Shown here one piece after another: positions 61,350 through 64,000 of a DNA stretch of 64,000 nucleotides. Both the position numbers and the translations under genes were made by a program. The stretch lies in contig CM060189.1 of the NCBI GenBank assembly GCA_030549335.1, forward strand, positions 53,290,917 through 53,354,916, in the 5' to 3' direction. Below the pieces are notes generated by a model. It ran no database searches. It saw only the letters and a list, made by a program, of their open reading frames with translations, and had not been told where the DNA came from. Positions within the stretch are counted from its first letter, which is position 1, and the number at the start of each line of letters is the position of its first letter. The stretch comes from Pontederia crassipes (taxonomy: Eukaryota > Streptophyta > Magnoliopsida > Commelinales > Pontederiaceae).

Positions 61350-64000
61350 TCAAGTGCATTTGCCTCTTCTTCCACCCTGTATTTCCTTGTGAAGATAAAA
61401 TGCCTGCCCTTGGTCACCTCCGTGTGCCCTAACCTCCAAGCTGCACTGAGTGAGCTGTTTCAGTAACCTCTCGAGTGCTGAGGACATGCAACCCTGGTGG
61501 TCCTCCAATCCGGGGTTAGTCGATAGGATGAGTGCATTCACTGCATCTGCAACAAACTCCCGCTGGGACGAACCAAGTAGATAACCGACTGGTGATTGCA
61601 CAGGATCATCATAAGCTATCAATCCAGCCGTCTCCTATCAGTGTGTGCAACCAATGAGAAAAGATGAGTGATCCACGTAACAAGCATAACAGCACTTTCC
61701 GGATGTATTTACACAGAAGTCAGAATAATTACATAACATTTCAACAACAGATGCACTAAAATACTCTCAAATGGATTTTACAACTCTTTTTTAGTGCACA
61801 AGCCATCAACATATATCTTTTAAATAAGGCAAATCAAAAAGGGGTCAAATGAGTGCAAACCCAACAAAAGACTTATAGATGTACTCGTTATTAAATCAAG
61901 ATTCTGAGGATCTTGATCATTTTGAGGACATCCTCATGATATCATAAAAGATTATTATAGATGCACTCATTATCTTTTCCACAAGGAGCTTTGGTATTTG
62001 GAGACATCACTCTGCATGCAACTTCTTTGGTAAAGTTGTGGGCTGATGATTAGAAAGTCTACAATGTAATCCTATTGTTATTTAATAAAGATGGATGTCT
62101 AGGTGCTTCGGTACGCATCCTTTTTCATTTTTTTAAAAAAAAATATTATTTTTAAAATTTTTTTAGGACTCGTACATACTAATGAGTATAAATAGGATAT
62201 ATTAGTTTTAGTTGGGATGTGGATGGATGAGTGATTCAAAGTCCATCAAACAACTAAATGCAATTCCCAGCAAATTGGTAAATTTTGATGGGTTAAAAAT
62301 ATTTATACTCATTTTGTCCTATTTTCTTTCTAGATAAAATTAAAAGGATCTACTTCCTATTAAAGAAGACTTTTACCTAAATTAACCAGGTCCTAAAACT
62401 TTCCATCCATACAAAGGATGATTTAAATTAATCCATCTTTCCCATTAATTTATAGGGTAAATTACACCCAATACCCTCTAACTTTGACGTTTGCTCAGCG
62501 ATGCCCTCCAACTTCACTTTGTAACACGAATGCCCTCCATCTTTTAACTTGTTTCACCCGATGTCCTCTTTACCTATAATCGACGGTTTCCCGGTCACAG
62601 CGCTGATGTCTCGTTTATGCCTCTCCACGTTCGCATTATTAAAAAATAAATAATTAATGCCACGTGGAATAAGCGAGGGGAGACGCCCGGTGAAGCCTCA
62701 GCCGGCGCGCGCAGGGCTGCGCTCGCCGACGCGCGCAGGTGAGGGGTCTCCCCCCTCCCTGCGACCTCGCCGGAGGTCGCAAGGAAGGGGGCGACCCCCC
62801 CCCCCCCCCACCTCCCCTGCGCGCTCGCCGGCGAGCGCGCAGGGGAGGGGGGAGACCCCCCACCTGCGCGCGCCGACTCTGAGGCTTCACCGGCGAGCGC
62901 GCAGTGGAGGTGGGGGGTCGCCCCCTTCCCTGCGACCTCTACGACCTTGCCGGAGGTCGTAGGGAGGGGGGAGACCCCCCACCTGCGCGCGTCGGCGAGC
63001 GCAGCCCTGCGCGCGTCGGCGAGCGCAGCCCTGCGCGCGTCGGCGAGCGCAGCCCTGCGCTCGCCGGCTGAGGCTTCACCGGGCGACTCCCCTCGCTTAT
63101 TCCACGTGGCATTTTTTATTTATTTTTTATTTTTTAATAATGCGAACGTGGAGAGGCATAAACGCGACATCAGCGCTGTGACCGGGAAACCGTCGATTAT
63201 AGGTAAAGAGGGCATCGGGTGAAACAAGTTAAAAGATGGAGGGCATTCGTGTTACAAAGTGAAGTTGGAGGGCATCGCTGAGTAAACGTCAAAGTTAGAG
63301 GGTATTTGGTGTAATTTACCTTTAATTTATATGCAAACATGGTTTTATAATAACCCACTATGGTCTACTACTTCACTAACCTTTAATCCACCATCTCATC
63401 CCATTCATCCACTATTGAATTGCAAAACAAAACCAGTCACCCGTATTTTTTTCAAGGTTACGCATCCATATATCAATATATAAGATCTACATGTAGGCAA
63501 AGATTATACAGAAGATATACATGTAAATCCTTTTTGGATTTAAACATCCTTTTTTCAATTTACATAAAAATATGTTACTTTTTTCTGACTGCTTAGCTTG
63601 CACTTAAACATGACATGATTTTTTTTCATGTATGACAGTTACCTTCCAACACCAACTTAATTTGGAATTCAATTATTTAACTTATTATGAGATACCTACC
63701 AACCCAAATTTGGAAGTCCATTATTTAACCTATTATGAGACAACCAATGGGACTCTCTCAAGCATGCTACTATGAAAGGAGACGATAAATCAGATACGAA
63801 GCATCAAAAGCTAAATACATTAATGATGCCTAAACCTGAAAGCGTAAAACAACTTTACCTGAGCCATAGTGATGAACTGTTTGATAGCAAAAAATTTAGC
63901 CAGGTGCACACGACTATACTTTATTGCATTTTCCAAATCTCCAACCTATAAATTAGAATAGAGTGAATGACAAACAAAACCAAGCCAGCTAAACCCAGTA
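61350..64000 (-). CDS. RanBPM-like protein (CRA domain), 3' end only
   Basis: Two exons are visible on the minus strand. The last is 61634-61350, 95 codons with stop TGA at 61352-61350; the one before is 63945-63859 (29 codons, phase 0). They read VGDLENAIKYSRVHLAKFFA then, after the intron, ETAGLIAYDDPVQSPVGYLL, SSQREFVADAVNALILSTNP and LERLLKQLTQCSLEVRAHGG. This matches, from memory, the C-terminal CRA region of plant RanBPM/SPRY proteins, subunits of the CTLH (GID-type) ubiquitin ligase complex. The SPRY, LisH and CTLH domains would lie beyond the right edge. The 2.2-kb intron 61635-63858 holds a MULE. Splice sites are GT-AG. Nothing in the visible part is broken. Confidence 0.85.
62455..63321. 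mobile_element. Fold-back Mutator-like element (MULE), non-autonomous
   Basis: The element starts gggtaaattacaccc and ends ggtgtaatttacc. It is flanked by ttaatttata on each side (62445-62454 and 63322-63331), which fits the 9-10-bp duplication of MULEs. The inverted ends run for roughly 280 bp with only a handful of differences, so the whole thing is a large hairpin and probably young. The centre is very GC-rich with small inverted repeats and short tandem units. There is no transposase. Long open frames in the centre are products of the GC-rich repeats and are not taken as genes. Confidence 0.8.
62797..63060. repeat. GC-rich core of the MULE with 22-bp tandem unit
   Basis: The word gcgtcggcgagcgcagccct repeats about three times at 62988-63054, every 22 bp. 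A run of about 13 C lies near 62797-62809. Small palindromes such as ggcgagcgcg next to cgcgctcgcc also occur. Confidence 0.75.

Noticed and set aside
62654-63222. Arg/Pro/Ala-rich frames in the MULE centre
   Set aside because: They come from the GC-rich repeats of a fold-back element, appear on both strands and resemble no protein.

Overview
The window is nuclear DNA of a flowering plant. The host genes have many short GT-AG introns, chloroplast- and plant-type families are present, and the spaces between genes are very AT-rich and full of LTR retrotransposons, a LINE, a SINE, a Helitron, MULE and hAT elements. The first exons of the ABC1K and MTNA genes are much more GC-rich than their later exons, which suggests a monocot. 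I cannot name the species.

I can support four host genes. From left to right they are: a glycolipid-transfer (GLTP/ACD11-type) protein gene on the minus strand (15574-18421, five exons, 273 aa); an ABC1-like atypical kinase gene on the minus strand (20746-35046, fifteen exons, 693 aa); methylthioribose-1-phosphate isomerase (MTNA, methionine salvage) on the plus strand (54809-60239, nine exons); and the 3' end of a RanBPM-like gene on the minus strand (61350 to beyond 64000, two exons visible). I placed the exons by hand. All phases agree except at one MTNA junction, where two bases seem to be missing and a stop falls just before the donor. The four genes share no pathway and act as ordinary neighbours. 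MTNA and the RanBPM-like gene converge.

Layout: 1-15.3 kb is a graveyard of Ty1/copia pieces on the minus strand, with a GC-rich patch and an AT-rich repeat block. 15.5-35.1 kb holds the GLTP and ABC1K genes. ABC1K is swollen by a very young Ty3/gypsy element in intron 1, a SINE in intron 4 and an older LTR element in intron 8. 35.5-54.5 kb is repeats: a copia remnant, a 2.5-kb solo LTR, an RTE LINE, an AT-rich degenerate array, a gypsy remnant and a Helitron ending about 260 bp before the MTNA start. 54.8-64 kb holds MTNA (with a hAT MITE and a PPR-SINE chimeric insertion in its introns) and the RanBPM-like 3' end, whose last intron carries a fold-back MULE.

I see no new biological system. 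The best leads are the PPR-SINE chimera, the MTNA frame problem, the SINE/LINE pair with matching tails, the fold-back MULE and the GC-AG intron in the GLTP gene.
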